Of a stretch of DNA of 64,000 nucleotides, positions 24,486 through 33,578 are shown one piece after another. Within the stretch, counting starts at the first letter, position 1. Each line of letters starts with the position of its first letter. Source of the DNA: Streptomyces sp. WMMB 322 (GTDB taxonomy: Bacteria; Actinomycetota; Actinomycetes; Streptomycetales; Streptomycetaceae); contig NZ_FMHI01000020.1 of NCBI RefSeq assembly GCF_900090145.1, positions 1-64,000 on the forward strand, written 5' to 3'. A model generated the notes under the pieces. That model worked only from the letters and a program-made list of their open reading frames with translations, did not search any database and had not been told where the DNA came from. The translations under genes and the position numbers were made by a program.

Positions 24486-24878
24486 ATGACGGCCATGCAG
24501 ATGCTTCCTCGCCTGATCGTTCCCGACCCCGACCGTGCCTCGGCGTTCTACCAGGAGACACTCGGCGCCAAGCAGACCTTCCGCGCTCCGGAGGGCGACG
24601 ACGGCCGTCCCAGCGTCGTCTTCCACGACCTCGGTGAGCAGTCCTTCCGGGTCTCGCCGGCGGTGTCGGAGTGGGGCTGGCTCTCGCCCGACGACATCGG
24701 CGGTTCCGCGGTCCTCCTCGAGGTCGTCGCAGACGACCCCGACGCCGTGGGCAAGCGCATGGTGGACCAGGGCGCCGAGGTGGTCGTGCCGATCGAGAAC
24801 CGGCCCTACGGCATGCGCTCGGGCCGCATCCGTGACCCGTTCGGCCATCTGTGGATTCTCACCGGCGACCTTCGCTGA
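24486..24878 (+). CDS. VOC-fold protein 3 (PhnB-like)
   Basis: A VOC protein of about 130 residues (LPRLIVPDPDRASAFYQETLGA, then RIRDPFGHLWILTGDL). It is closely similar in layout to its divergent neighbour at 23964-24344, suggesting duplication. In-frame starts exist at GTG 24477, ATG 24486 and ATG 24495; none has a strong ribosome site, so the start is uncertain by three codons either way. Confidence 0.8.
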   Translation: MTAMQMLPRLIVPDPDRASAFYQETLGAKQTFRAPEGDDGRPSVVFHDLGEQSFRVSPAVSEWGWLSPDDIGGSAVLLEVVADDPDAVGKRMVDQGAEVVVPIENRPYGMRSGRIRDPFGHLWILTGDLR

Positions 24879-24941
24879 GGCGACGCCGTGCCGAGCCGGC
24901 CCCTGCCGGCCCGGCTCATCCCGGCGCCCGCGCCGGGTCCT

Positions 24942-24968
24942 CGGCCGGCGCGCGCTGAGCGCCGGCCG
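24942..24968. terminator. Hairpin between convergent genes
   Basis: cggccggcgc (24942-24951) pairs with gcgccggccg (24959-24968). A second GC-rich hairpin lies just upstream (about 24893-24917). Together they separate the VOC gene and the monooxygenase. Confidence 0.6.
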
Positions 24969-24982
24969 GGGAAGTGCACCGC

Positions 24983-26176
24983 TCAAGCGATCTGGCCGGC
25001 CGGCGGCCAGGGCTGCAACCGGTAGCCGAAGCCCTGCTCGCTCCTCTTGATCGCCGACCTGACCGCAACAGGCAGGATGAGGTCGCGCATCGTCCGCTGC
25101 CACCAGTGCCGCGGGGCCATGAACGCTCCCATGCGCTGGGCCTGCTTGTTCATCTCCTTGGTGCGGGCGCTGCGGTCGGCCTGGAAGGCGGCGAAGGCGG
25201 CGGCCGCGTCGGGCTGCCGCCGCAGCGTGGCAGTCAGCTCGTAGGCGTCCTCCAGAGCCAGCGTCGCCCCCACCCCCAAGTGCGGCTGGATGGCGTGCGC
25301 GGCATCGCCGATCACCACTGCAGTGCCCCGGTGCCACTGTTCCAATTGCTGCACCTCGTACACCGGCCAGCGCCACACCTCCCCCGCCGAGGCCTTGATG
25401 ACCTCGCTCACCACCCCGGGGTCGGTGCGATGCCGCTCGACGAGGGAGCCGACCCACTCGGCGTTGCTGAGCCGGGCGAGCTCGGCCATCGTCCGTTCCT
25501 CGTACTCGTAGTGGTTCTCGAACCAGAGGATCGTGCCGGGGCGGATGGTCTGGTAGCCGAAGAAGCCGTGCAGCCCGAAGGTCATGTGGAAGAGACCGTC
25601 GACCTTGAACTGCTCGCCGACCTCGGAGAGACCACCGGACCCGACGACGCCGGCGTAGCTCGCCCCCGGGGCCTGCGGCAGGGCGAGACGGCGGACGTCG
25701 GAGTGGACGCCGTCGCAGCCTATGACGATGCCGGCCTCGGCGGAGGAGTCGTCGGCGAAGCCCAACTCCCAGCTGCCGTCGGGCCGTTCGGTCAACGCGT
25801 CCAGCCGCTTCTCGGTGAACAGCTGCACGCCCTCGGCGACTGCCGCCTCACGAAGCGCCGCGCTGAGCTCTCCGCGCATGATGTTGGTGGTGGTCTCGGG
25901 GTTCTTGGCGAGCCAGCGTCCCTTGTGGTTCTGGAACGTGATCCCGGTGCAGATCGTCCCGCTCTTGAGCGCCCGGTCGGCGATTCCCAGCGTCTCCAGC
26001 ACCTTGCGTCCGAGCGGTGCCAGGTTGAAGAACGAGCCCACGTCCTGGACCCGGCGTGCGTATGCCTCGTAGAGCTTCACCTCGTATCCCGAGCGGGCGA
26101 GCCCGATCGCTACCGTCGGTCCGGCCACCCCTCCTCCTACGACGGCTACGTTCCGGTCGGTCCTAGCTCCACTCAC
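24983..26176 (-). CDS. FAD-dependent monooxygenase (aromatic hydroxylase class)
   Basis: The 397-residue flavoprotein has the three group A monooxygenase motifs: the N-terminal dinucleotide fold VAVVGGGVAGPTVAIG, the DG motif IGCDGVHSDVRRL, and the GD motif VVIGDAAHAIQPHLGVG. The GTG at 26176 is preceded by AGGAG; the 63 upstream codons of the open frame are not protein-like. Relatives hydroxylate phenols, kynurenine or polyketides using NAD(P)H. It ends at a convergent terminator and has no same-strand partner nearby. A role in hydroxylating the quinoline unit is possible, but distance from the cluster core weakens it. Confidence 0.85.
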   Translation of the reverse strand: MSGARTDRNVAVVGGGVAGPTVAIGLARSGYEVKLYEAYARRVQDVGSFFNLAPLGRKVLETLGIADRALKSGTICTGITFQNHKGRWLAKNPETTTNIMRGELSAALREAAVAEGVQLFTEKRLDALTERPDGSWELGFADDSSAEAGIVIGCDGVHSDVRRLALPQAPGASYAGVVGSGGLSEVGEQFKVDGLFHMTFGLHGFFGYQTIRPGTILWFENHYEYEERTMAELARLSNAEWVGSLVERHRTDPGVVSEVIKASAGEVWRWPVYEVQQLEQWHRGTAVVIGDAAHAIQPHLGVGATLALEDAYELTATLRRQPDAAAAFAAFQADRSARTKEMNKQAQRMGAFMAPRHWWQRTMRDLILPVAVRSAIKRSEQGFGYRLQPWPPAGQIA

Positions 26177-26322
26177 GTCGGACTCCTCTCGCGGCGGACG
26201 CGTCAGCACAGGGCGGCGAACGCCCTCACCGTAGGAAACCGCGCGATCTGCGACCGGACTGATGTCGTGAATCTGTCGCGGGGCGCGCGGAGCGCCGCCG
26301 GAGCGGGTGCCGGCCGCGCACC

Positions 26323-27219
26323 TCAGTGGCTGCGGGCGCCCGCCGGCACGACGATGACCGGGCACTGCGCATGGTGCACGGCCCCCTGGCTGACGGAGCC
26401 CAGGAGCATCCCCGCGAATCCCCCGTGACCGCGCGTGCCGACGACGAGGCCGAGGGCGTGTGCCGACTCCCTCGTGAGGACGTCCACCGGGTGTCCGCCG
26501 AGGACTTCGTGGTAGACGCCGACATCGGGGTCGGCGGCGGTGCGTCCGGCCACCGTCTCGGAGAGCAGCGCACGGCTCTCCTGTACGGCGGCGTCGTCGT
26601 CATCGCCTCCACGCCGGGACGGATGCCGCACGTACAGCGCCCGCAGGTCGGCACCGCGCAGTGAGGCCTCCTTGAAGGCGAAGTCGACGGCCGCGCCCGA
26701 GTCACTGCTGCCGTCCACACCCACGACGAAGTACGGCGGACGCGTGGTGACGTGCTCCGCCTCCCGTACGACGACCACCGGGCACGGTGCGTCGGCGAGG
26801 ACGGGCAGGACGACCGAGGACGAGCTGAAGAGGGCCTTCCGTTCGCTCAGCCCCCAGGAGCCCAGGACGACGAAGGCGGCATCCTCGGCCTGCTGACGCA
26901 TCACCCAGGCCGCCTCGCCCTCGGCGAGCACCGTCGAGACCCCCACCCCCGGCCGTCGTTGTGCGGCGAAGGCGGCGGCCTGCTCCAGCGCACCCTCACC
27001 CCGCGCACGCAGCAGCGCGTCCCGCTCCTGCCGCAGGTCGCCGGATTCCGCGGAGCGCAGCGTCGCGGCCGGTGAACCCCAGGCATGCACCAGCCGCAGC
27101 GGGATGCCGCGCCGGTCCGCCTCGTCGACGGCCCATGCGAGTGCGAGCCTTCTGCCCGGATCGGCCTCCACTCCGGCGACTGCCGGCGGCACGTGCGGAG
27201 GTTCGTGCGTGCTCGTCAC
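26323..27219 (-). CDS. Universal stress protein, two tandem Usp domains
   Basis: The 298-residue protein contains two Usp repeats. The first ends in VVLGSWGLS ... SVVLPVLADAPCPVVVVRE. The second begins VVGVDGSSDSGAAVDFAF and ends with VVGTRGHGGFAGMLLGSVSQGAVHHAQCPVIVV, which matches the G-2x-G-9x-G(S/T) ATP-binding pattern. The GTG at 27219 has GGAGG 5 bp upstream; the ORF to 27870 is a promoter-region artefact. The first 20 residues, where the ATP-binding Asp of domain 1 should be, look shortened. It may bind ATP and act in stress or dormancy physiology together with the transporters to its right. Confidence 0.88.
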   Translation of the reverse strand: MTSTHEPPHVPPAVAGVEADPGRRLALAWAVDEADRRGIPLRLVHAWGSPAATLRSAESGDLRQERDALLRARGEGALEQAAAFAAQRRPGVGVSTVLAEGEAAWVMRQQAEDAAFVVLGSWGLSERKALFSSSSVVLPVLADAPCPVVVVREAEHVTTRPPYFVVGVDGSSDSGAAVDFAFKEASLRGADLRALYVRHPSRRGGDDDDAAVQESRALLSETVAGRTAADPDVGVYHEVLGGHPVDVLTRESAHALGLVVGTRGHGGFAGMLLGSVSQGAVHHAQCPVIVVPAGARSH

Positions 27220-27682
27220 CGTTGCCTCCGGAGGGTCGCGGGAGATTTGCCGGCCGCGCGTACCCGCAGTGTGCGCCGTGCACCGCGGGCCCGCTCGCCG
27301 GGACCGGCCGGGCGCGGGTTCGGACGGGCGCAGGACCGGACGGGCGCAGGACCGGACGGGCGCGGGGCCGGACGGGCGCGGGACCTGGGTGTCCCGTGAG
27401 CGGATCAGCACGGTCGAACGGGGACCACCAGCAGCCGGTGCGCACGTCTCCGCGGAGGGTGCGCCGGCCCGGCCGAGCCGCATCCCGGGCCGGCCCGGCA
27501 GGTCCGTTGGGCCGCACATGCCGGGATCAGTCACACAGCTACCTGGCTGACCTGGGGTTTCATCAATCTGGATAGGTATGCGGTGCAACTTGTACATCCT
27601 GATTGTGGTGCCCATGTCCCCACGCCCGGTCCACTGCTGTCCCTCCCCCACGCCGCGAGCCCCCGAGAGACAGGATCGGCGA
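27220..27682. other. Divergent intergenic region between the stress protein and permease
   Basis: These 463 bp hold the promoters of both flanking genes and a block of 16-bp tandem repeats (listed separately). A less GC-rich patch at about 27535-27610 is the probable permease promoter region. I see no gene. Confidence 0.6.
27305..27384. repeat. Five tandem 16-bp repeats
   Basis: Units start at 27305, 27321, 27337, 27353 and 27369 with consensus cggacgggcgcrggac. Two units are identical and the others differ at one to four positions. The same unit recurs at 29179-29210, on the other side of the permease gene. Confidence 0.9.
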
Positions 27683-29089
27683 ATGACGGACGACAACGGC
27701 GGATTCCTCCGCGTGCTCGGCAGAGGAGATGTTCTGGCACTGGCCTTCGGGGCCATGATCGGTTTCGGGTGGGTCGTTCTCACCAGCGATTTCATCAGCG
27801 ACGCGGGGCCGGTGGGCGCGGCGATCGCCTTCGCCGTGGGCGGCGTGGTCGTCACGCTCGTCGGGCTCACGTACGCGGAGCTGGTCTCGGCGATGCCGCA
27901 CGCGGGCGGCGAGCACCACTACGCGTTGCGCTCGCTCGGGGGACGGGGCGCCTTCCTGGCCTCCTGGGCCATGGTCCTCGGCTATGTGTCGGTCGCCGCG
28001 TTCGAAGCTGTCGCGCTGCCCCACAGCCTGGTCAACCTCTTCCCCGACATGCTCGTGGGCCACATGTGGACGATCGCCGACTACGACGTCTACGCGAGCT
28101 GGGTCGCCGTCGGCGTGATCGCTGCGATCGCCATCACGGCCGTGAACTACATCGGCATACGTCCGGCGGCGGTCTTCCAGACCATCGCGGTGCTCTTCCT
28201 GCTCTGTGCTGGCGCCGCGCTGCTCGCCGGAGCCTTCATGGGCGGTTCGACCGACACCATGGAGCCGATGACCGGCGGGGGCATGGACGGGATCTTCACG
28301 GTGCTGGTCGCCGTGCCCTTCCTCTTCGTCGGCTTCGACGTGATTCCGCAGTCGGCCGGTGAGATCAAGCTCCCGTACCGCCAGGTGGGCAAGCTCCTGG
28401 TGATCTCCGTGCTCTGCGCAACCGCGTGGTACATCATGATCATGCTGACCGTGGGTTCCGGGCTCAGCGCCTCCGCCCTCGCCGACTCCAACGTCGCCGC
28501 CGCCGAAGCCATGGCCGCCCTGTGGAACAACGAGACCATGGGCGACGTCCTGGTCATCGGTGGCATCGCCGGCATCCTGACGAGCTGGAACGCCTTCCTC
28601 ATCGGCGGCAGCCGGCTGCTGTACGCCATGGCCGAGTCCCGCATGATCCCCGCCTGGTTCGGCAAGGTGCACCCGAAGTACCGCACCCCGGGCAATGCAG
28701 TGCTCTTCGTCGGGGCCCTCTCGGTGGTGGCCCCGTTCTTCGGACGGCCGATGCTGGTCTGGCTGGTCGACGCGGGCGGCATCAACATCGTCGTCGCCTA
28801 CGTCGTCGTGGTGCTGTCGTTCCTCGTGCTGCGCCGCCGGGAGCCGGGCATGGAGCGGCCGTTCCGCACCCCGGCCGGGCCGGCCGTCGGTGTCGCCGCG
28901 CTGGTGCTGAGCCTGGGACTGGCCGTGCTCTACCTGCCCGGCATGCCCGCGGCCCTCGTCTGGCCCTCGGAGTGGTTGATCGTCGGCGTGTGGTGGCTGG
29001 CCGGCGCGTTCTTCATGTGGCGGCTGCCCAAGGTGACAGCGGGCGAGGACGCCGAACAGCGCCTCATCGCCGCCGTCGCCTCCCGCTGA
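27683..29089 (+). CDS. APC-superfamily amino-acid permease
   Basis: The 468-residue membrane protein has about 12 hydrophobic segments. It opens with the APC TM1 pattern (FGAMIGFGWVVLTSDF) and has the conserved TM2-TM3 element YAELVSAMPHAGGEHHYALRSLG. The C-terminal half includes SWNAFLIGGSRLLYAMAES, the permease helix 8 region, and RTPGNAVL. It should import an amino acid or amine by proton symport. I chose the ATG at 27683; earlier in-frame codons (to 27578) lie in the promoter. It is single-gene, with a terminator downstream. Confidence 0.88.
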   Translation: MTDDNGGFLRVLGRGDVLALAFGAMIGFGWVVLTSDFISDAGPVGAAIAFAVGGVVVTLVGLTYAELVSAMPHAGGEHHYALRSLGGRGAFLASWAMVLGYVSVAAFEAVALPHSLVNLFPDMLVGHMWTIADYDVYASWVAVGVIAAIAITAVNYIGIRPAAVFQTIAVLFLLCAGAALLAGAFMGGSTDTMEPMTGGGMDGIFTVLVAVPFLFVGFDVIPQSAGEIKLPYRQVGKLLVISVLCATAWYIMIMLTVGSGLSASALADSNVAAAEAMAALWNNETMGDVLVIGGIAGILTSWNAFLIGGSRLLYAMAESRMIPAWFGKVHPKYRTPGNAVLFVGALSVVAPFFGRPMLVWLVDAGGINIVVAYVVVVLSFLVLRRREPGMERPFRTPAGPAVGVAALVLSLGLAVLYLPGMPAALVWPSEWLIVGVWWLAGAFFMWRLPKVTAGEDAEQRLIAAVASR

Positions 29090-29111
29090 CGGCAGGGGCA
29101 GGCGCCCCTCC

Positions 29112-29172
29112 CGCCGCTGCCGGCCCGGACGAGGGCTACGGGCTTTCCTCGTCCTTCGGGCCGGCAGCGGCG
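29112..29172. terminator. Long-stem hairpin downstream of the permease
   Basis: cgccgctgccggcccg (29112-29127) pairs perfectly with 29157-29172. Six inner pairs (gacgag with ctcgtc) extend it. Confidence 0.7.
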
Positions 29173-29178
29173 CGGGAG

Positions 29179-29210
29179 CGGACGGGCGCGGGATCGGACG
29201 GACGCGCCAG
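29179..29210. repeat. Two copies of the 16-bp repeat seen upstream of the permease
   Basis: cggacgggcgcgggat (29179) and the diverged cggacggacgcgccag (29195) match the unit at 27305-27384. Confidence 0.75.
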
Positions 29211-29329
29211 GGTGACCCGGGCGACCCTGGCGGCTCCACGGGTACCGGTCTGCCAGGCGGCGCATGGACGGGCCGGTCGACGCCTCCCGCGTCCGGTCGC
29301 CGCCGGGCGGGCGCCTTCGTAGCATCGTC

Positions 29330-32116
29330 ATGGTGAGTCCTGAGGGCGCACGCGGTGGCGCACCCCCCTTCAGCGGCCTGTCGGCCGACGAGGCGGCACG
29401 CCGCCTGAGCGAGCACGGGCCCAACAAGGTCACGGTGGAGCGCCGGACTCCCGTGTGGCGTCGCCTCGTCCGGCAGTTGCGCGATCCGCTGATCCTGGTG
29501 CTGCTGGTCGCCGCCGCCCTCACCATCGCCACCGGCGACCACACCGATGCGGCGGTGATTCTTCTCGTCGTCACCGCCAACTCGGTCGTCGGCGTGGTGC
29601 AGGAGGTGCGGGCGGACCGCGCGGTCACGGCCCTGTCCGCGATGAGCGCTCCGACGGCGCGCGTCGTGCGCGACGGGCAGGAGCGGGCCCTGCCGGCCGC
29701 ACAGGTGGTGCCGGGTGATCTGGTCCTGCTCTCCGAGGGCGACATCGTGCCTGCCGACGGAACCGTGCTGGAGGCCGTGCTGCTGCTGGTGGACGAGTCC
29801 TCGCTGACCGGGGAGTCCGTGCCGGTGGACAAGGTCCCCGTCCGCGAACGGCCCGCCGGCGATCGTTCCGCGAGCGGGCAGCCCGGCGGCGAGCAGTCCG
29901 GCGGCGAGCAATCCGGGAGTGAGCGGCCAGGCACCGAACGGACCGGCAGCGAACGGACCGGCAGCGTCTCCGCGGGAACCGTCGTCGTGCGGGGCCGTGG
30001 CCGCATGGAGGTCACCGCCACCGGTCCGGACAGCGCGCTGGGGCGCATCGCGGCGCTCATGAGCACCGCCCGCGAACTCACCCCCCTCCAACGCCGGCTG
30101 GTGGGCTTCGGACGGACGCTGGCCGTCGCGACGGTTGCTCTGTGCGCGGTGGTGCTCGTGCTCGGGGTGGTGCGCGGCCAGCCCCTCGAGTTGATGATCG
30201 TCACGGCGATCAGCCTCGCCGTGGCCGCCGTGCCGGAGTCGCTGCCGGCCGTCGTCACGCTCGCCCTGGCCCTCGGAGCCCGCCGCATGGCGGACCGGCA
30301 GGCCATCGTCCGCAGGCTGCCGGCGGTGGAGACGCTGGGGTCCGTCACCGTGCTCGCCACGGACAAGACCGGCACGCTGACCGAGGGACGCATGGTCGCC
30401 GAGCGGCTGTGGACACCGGACGGCGGCTGGGCGACGGTCCTCGGCACCGGTTACGAGCCCGTCGGGCGGGTCGCACGGGACGGCACCACCTCGACCCCAG
30501 GGAACGCCCCCGATCTGGCGAAGCTGCTGGGCGGCGCCATGCTGTGCAACGACGCGGCGCTCACTCGGGACGCGGACGACAAGGTCGACAAGGCGGGCGG
30601 GGAGGCGGGCGGCGCGACGGGTGACGGGCCCGGCGACGCGGCGCTCCACAGGGCCGATGACCGGGCGGGCGGCGTCGAGTGGCAGGCGACGGGCGACCCG
30701 ACCGAGGCGGCTCTCCTCGCGGCAGGAGCGAGACTCGGCCTCGACCGCGCGGAGCTGGAGCGCGAGCTGCCGCGCGTGGACGAGATCCCCTTCGAGAGCG
30801 GACGGAAGAGGATGACGACGGTGCACCGCCGTCCCGGCGGCGGGCTGCACGTCGTCTGCAAGGGCGCGCCGGAGGCGGTGCTGCTCCCCGGCGTCCTCAG
30901 CGAGGGACGGGTCCTGCGTGCGGCCGCCGACCGGTCGGAAGAGCTGGCACGGGAGGGGTACCGGGTCCTCGCCGTCGCCTCGTCGGACATCCCCGGACCG
31001 CACGAGCCCGAAGGCGGCTGGGAGTCGGGCCTGGGCCTCGACGGCGTCGTCGGCATCGTGGACCCGCCCCGCAGCGCGTCGAAGCCGGCCATCGACGCGT
31101 GCAGGGGCGCGGGCATCACGCCCGTGCTGGTCACGGGAGACCATCCGCTGACCGCGCGTGCCGTCGCGCAGCGGCTGGGCATCCCCGCCTCGCAGGACGA
31201 CGTCACCACCGGCGAGGGCATCCGCAACGCCACGCCCACCGACCTGACCGGCGTGCGCGTCTACGCCCGTACCGACCCCGCGCAGAAGCTCGACATCATC
31301 GAGGCGTGGCGCGGGGCGGGGCAGGTCGTGGCGATGACAGGGGACGGCGTCAACGACGGTCCGGCACTGCGCCGGGCCGACATCGGCGTGGCCATGGGAC
31401 GGCGCGGAACGGAGGTCGCACGCCAGGCGGCCGACCTCGTACTCGCCGACGACAACCCGGCCACCGTGGTGGCCGCCGTCGAGGAGGGCCGCCGCGTCTA
31501 CGCCAACGTTCGCCGCTTCCTGCTCTACGGCCTCGCAGGCGGCACGGCGGAGGTTCTGGTGATGCTCGTCGGTCCGTTCCTCGGGATGCCGCTGCCGCTG
31601 CTGCCCGCTCAGATTCTGTGGATCAACCTGCTCACGCACGGGCTGCCCGGCGTCTCGCTCGGCGCGGAACCGGTGTCGCCCGACGCCATGCGGCATCCGC
31701 CCCGCCCTCCGGAGGAGAGTGTGCTGGGTGCCGGTCTGTGGCCACGGCTGTTGTTCATGGGCGCGTTCCTCACAGCGGTGACCCTGGCCGCCGGGGTGTG
31801 GGCGCGGACGAACGGCCACCCCTGGCAGTCCGTGATGTTCCTCGTCCTCGGCGCGATGCAGCTGGGCGTGGCTTTCGGCTCCCGGGCCCGGCCCGGCACC
31901 CTGGCGAACCCGTTCCTGCTGCTGTCGGTCGGTGCGGCGCTCCTCCTTCAGCTCGCCGGGATCTATCTCCCGCCGCTGCGGACTCTGCTGGGCACCGACC
32001 CGCTTCCGCCGGCGCCCCTGGCAGTCTGCTGCGCGCTGTCCGTCCTCGGGTATCTCGTCATGCGGCTGCAGGCCGGGGTGCGCCCGGAGCGGCCGCCGCA
32101 CGGCGCCCGGCCGTAG
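29330..32116 (+). CDS. P-type cation-transporting ATPase (P2, Ca2+-like)
   Basis: The 928-residue pump has an N-terminal cation-ATPase domain, actuator motif SLTGESVPV, M4 motif VAAVPESLPAVVT, phosphorylation site DKTGTLTEG, and hinge MTGDGVNDGPALRRADIGVAMG. About six C-terminal membrane helices follow. PESLP replaces the usual PEGLP of calcium pumps, so ion specificity is uncertain (Ca2+, Mn2+ or Mg2+). Two low-complexity inserts stand out: about 40 Gly/Ser/Glu/Gln-rich residues directly after TGES (29840-29975) and a Gly/Ala/Asp-rich stretch in the nucleotide domain (30575-30665). The start is ATG at 29330 or GTG at 29333, with a weak ribosome site. Confidence 0.9.
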   Translation: MVSPEGARGGAPPFSGLSADEAARRLSEHGPNKVTVERRTPVWRRLVRQLRDPLILVLLVAAALTIATGDHTDAAVILLVVTANSVVGVVQEVRADRAVTALSAMSAPTARVVRDGQERALPAAQVVPGDLVLLSEGDIVPADGTVLEAVLLLVDESSLTGESVPVDKVPVRERPAGDRSASGQPGGEQSGGEQSGSERPGTERTGSERTGSVSAGTVVVRGRGRMEVTATGPDSALGRIAALMSTARELTPLQRRLVGFGRTLAVATVALCAVVLVLGVVRGQPLELMIVTAISLAVAAVPESLPAVVTLALALGARRMADRQAIVRRLPAVETLGSVTVLATDKTGTLTEGRMVAERLWTPDGGWATVLGTGYEPVGRVARDGTTSTPGNAPDLAKLLGGAMLCNDAALTRDADDKVDKAGGEAGGATGDGPGDAALHRADDRAGGVEWQATGDPTEAALLAAGARLGLDRAELERELPRVDEIPFESGRKRMTTVHRRPGGGLHVVCKGAPEAVLLPGVLSEGRVLRAAADRSEELAREGYRVLAVASSDIPGPHEPEGGWESGLGLDGVVGIVDPPRSASKPAIDACRGAGITPVLVTGDHPLTARAVAQRLGIPASQDDVTTGEGIRNATPTDLTGVRVYARTDPAQKLDIIEAWRGAGQVVAMTGDGVNDGPALRRADIGVAMGRRGTEVARQAADLVLADDNPATVVAAVEEGRRVYANVRRFLLYGLAGGTAEVLVMLVGPFLGMPLPLLPAQILWINLLTHGLPGVSLGAEPVSPDAMRHPPRPPEESVLGAGLWPRLLFMGAFLTAVTLAAGVWARTNGHPWQSVMFLVLGAMQLGVAFGSRARPGTLANPFLLLSVGAALLLQLAGIYLPPLRTLLGTDPLPPAPLAVCCALSVLGYLVMRLQAGVRPERPPHGARP

Positions 32117-32462
32117 GAGCTCCTCCCCTCGGTCCTGCTCCGCCTGAGCCGGACCGACCGGATCGCCCGGGGCCTCCCCGGCGGGCCTGCCCTGCCTGCC
32201 CGTCCTCCGCGGAATCGGCACGGCGGAGCCCGTTCCACGGGGTTGTGCGGCTTACGGAATCCGCTCCGGCGGCCCGAAGCCGCAGGCCGGGCCGGGTCCG
32301 CATCTCATCTGCCCCGGAGATGGCCGCCATCCGCCGATCCATGGGTACGGTGGTGCCCCCCGAGGTCGCGCCGTCCCCGCCGCAGCCCCTCGTGCCAGCC
32401 ACCGAAGGCGCTGCTCACCCGGCCGGCCTCGAGCCCCTTGACGTCCCCGAGAGGCAAGAACG
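32117..32462. other. Non-coding region between ATPase and methyltransferase
   Basis: The stretch is GC-rich with several short imperfect hairpins. I found no recognisable gene, and no perfect terminator stem longer than 10 bp. It probably carries the promoter of the next gene. Confidence 0.5.
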
Positions 32463-33128
32463 TTGACGAGCGAGACCGGCACGATGCTGCGCGAGTTCCT
32501 GCGATCACCCGCCGACATCGGTGCGGTGGCCCCCAGCTCCCCCAGACTCGCCGCGGCAGTCACCGCACCCATACCGGAACTGGGCGAGCCGGTCGTGGTC
32601 GAACTGGGCCCCGGCACCGGGGTGGTCACCAGCATCATCCAGGAGCAGCTGGGCGGTCGCGGGCGCCAGCTGGCCGTCGAGGCGAATCCCCGGCTGGCCG
32701 ATCAGCTGCGATGGCGCTGCCGCGGGGTGGAGGTGCTCCACGCCGACGCCTCCGCGCTGCCGCAGCTTCTCGCGGAGCGCGGCCTGGCGAAGGCGGACGT
32801 GGTCGTCAGCGGCCTTCCGTGGGCCTCGTTCTCCGACGAAGTGCAGCGCGAGATCCTCGCCGGCGTGAGCCATGTCCTCGCGTCGGACGGGGCGTTCACC
32901 ACGTTCGGATATGTCCATGCACTGCGGCTCGCCTCGGCGCTGCGCTTCCGGGAGTTGCTGCACACCACCTTCGAAGAGGTGGTGCCGGGCCGCACGGTTT
33001 GGCGCAATCTGCCGCCCGCGCTCGTCTACCACGCCAGGCGCCCCAGGACGACGGTGTTCCACCGGCAGGTCGTGGTGCCGGCCCGCCGCAGTCCGGACGG
33101 CGTCTCCGACGCGACGTCGGTGGGCTGA
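32463..33128 (+). CDS. Class I methyltransferase, phospholipid/rRNA-adenine type
   Basis: The 221-residue protein has MLREFLRSPADIGAVAPSSPRLA followed by motif I VVELGPGTGVVT, then VEANPRLADQLR and VVSGLPWASF. This order is typical of the PmtA-like and KsgA-like family of small methyltransferases. The start appears to be TTG at 32463 (gagagg upstream); ATG at 32484 is an alternative. Substrates in this family include phosphatidylethanolamine and rRNA adenine; neither can be chosen here. It stands alone and ends before a very strong terminator. Confidence 0.78.
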   Translation: MTSETGTMLREFLRSPADIGAVAPSSPRLAAAVTAPIPELGEPVVVELGPGTGVVTSIIQEQLGGRGRQLAVEANPRLADQLRWRCRGVEVLHADASALPQLLAERGLAKADVVVSGLPWASFSDEVQREILAGVSHVLASDGAFTTFGYVHALRLASALRFRELLHTTFEEVVPGRTVWRNLPPALVYHARRPRTTVFHRQVVVPARRSPDGVSDATSVG

Positions 33129-33207
33129 GCCCGCGCACGGCGCACGGCACACATGTACGGCCGGGTTCCCGGGAGTCTCCCGGCACCGCCGGCCGGTGTG
33201 GGAATCG

Positions 33208-33254
33208 CGAGGGTGTGACGGAAGATCCGTGAAGGGTCTTCCGTCACACCCTCG
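33208..33254 (+). terminator. Intrinsic terminator with T tract
   Basis: An 18-bp perfect stem (33208-33225 with 33237-33254) and 11-nt loop are followed by a short pyrimidine tract (tttctc). It lies about 80 bp after the methyltransferase. Confidence 0.9.
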
Positions 33255-33578
33255 TTTCTCAACTACTCGCGTAGCAAGGGAAGTTGGACTAGGCCAGAGT
33301 CAGGGGCGCGGAAGCGGAACGGGCACCCCCAGAACGGGAAACGGGCATACTCCGACAGCCCCCGCAGCCCCCGCCACTGGTCAGCTGACTCGAATCCATC
33401 CTCAACTCGGGCAGAAGCAGGCAGGATTGAATGTCATCCGGACTTTTTCTCCCCCATCTCGGGCATGTAGAACTCTCCGCATGATCGGCGTCACGCTGCG
33501 TCCGGGTGCCTCGGAACCCCCGGGTGCCGTCGGACACCCCTCGCAGGGTCGCGCCAGGACCACGACGAGGAGAGCCGC
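33255..33578. other. Upstream region of the solute-binding protein
   Basis: The 324 bp hold the leader of the next gene. The stretch 33430-33480 is relatively T-rich and may contain its promoter. No convincing gene is visible. Confidence 0.5.

Noticed and set aside
27305..27384. CRISPR-like tandem repeats
   Set aside because: The 16-bp units abut with no spacers and no cas genes are nearby, so this is a simple tandem repeat.
27563..32221. A 1552-codon open frame on the minus strand
   Set aside because: It lies opposite the permease and P-type ATPase, both with intact motifs; its translation is His/Gly/Asp-rich and without any fold signature.
33390..33410. tRNA T-loop-like sequence (actcgaatcc)
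   Set aside because: No acceptor, D or anticodon stem could be paired around it.
33402..33437. An 11-residue minus-strand ORF ending CFCPS with a GGGGGAG upstream
   Set aside because: Cys-rich leader peptides exist, but no downstream gene on that strand would be controlled by it; chance is the simpler reading.
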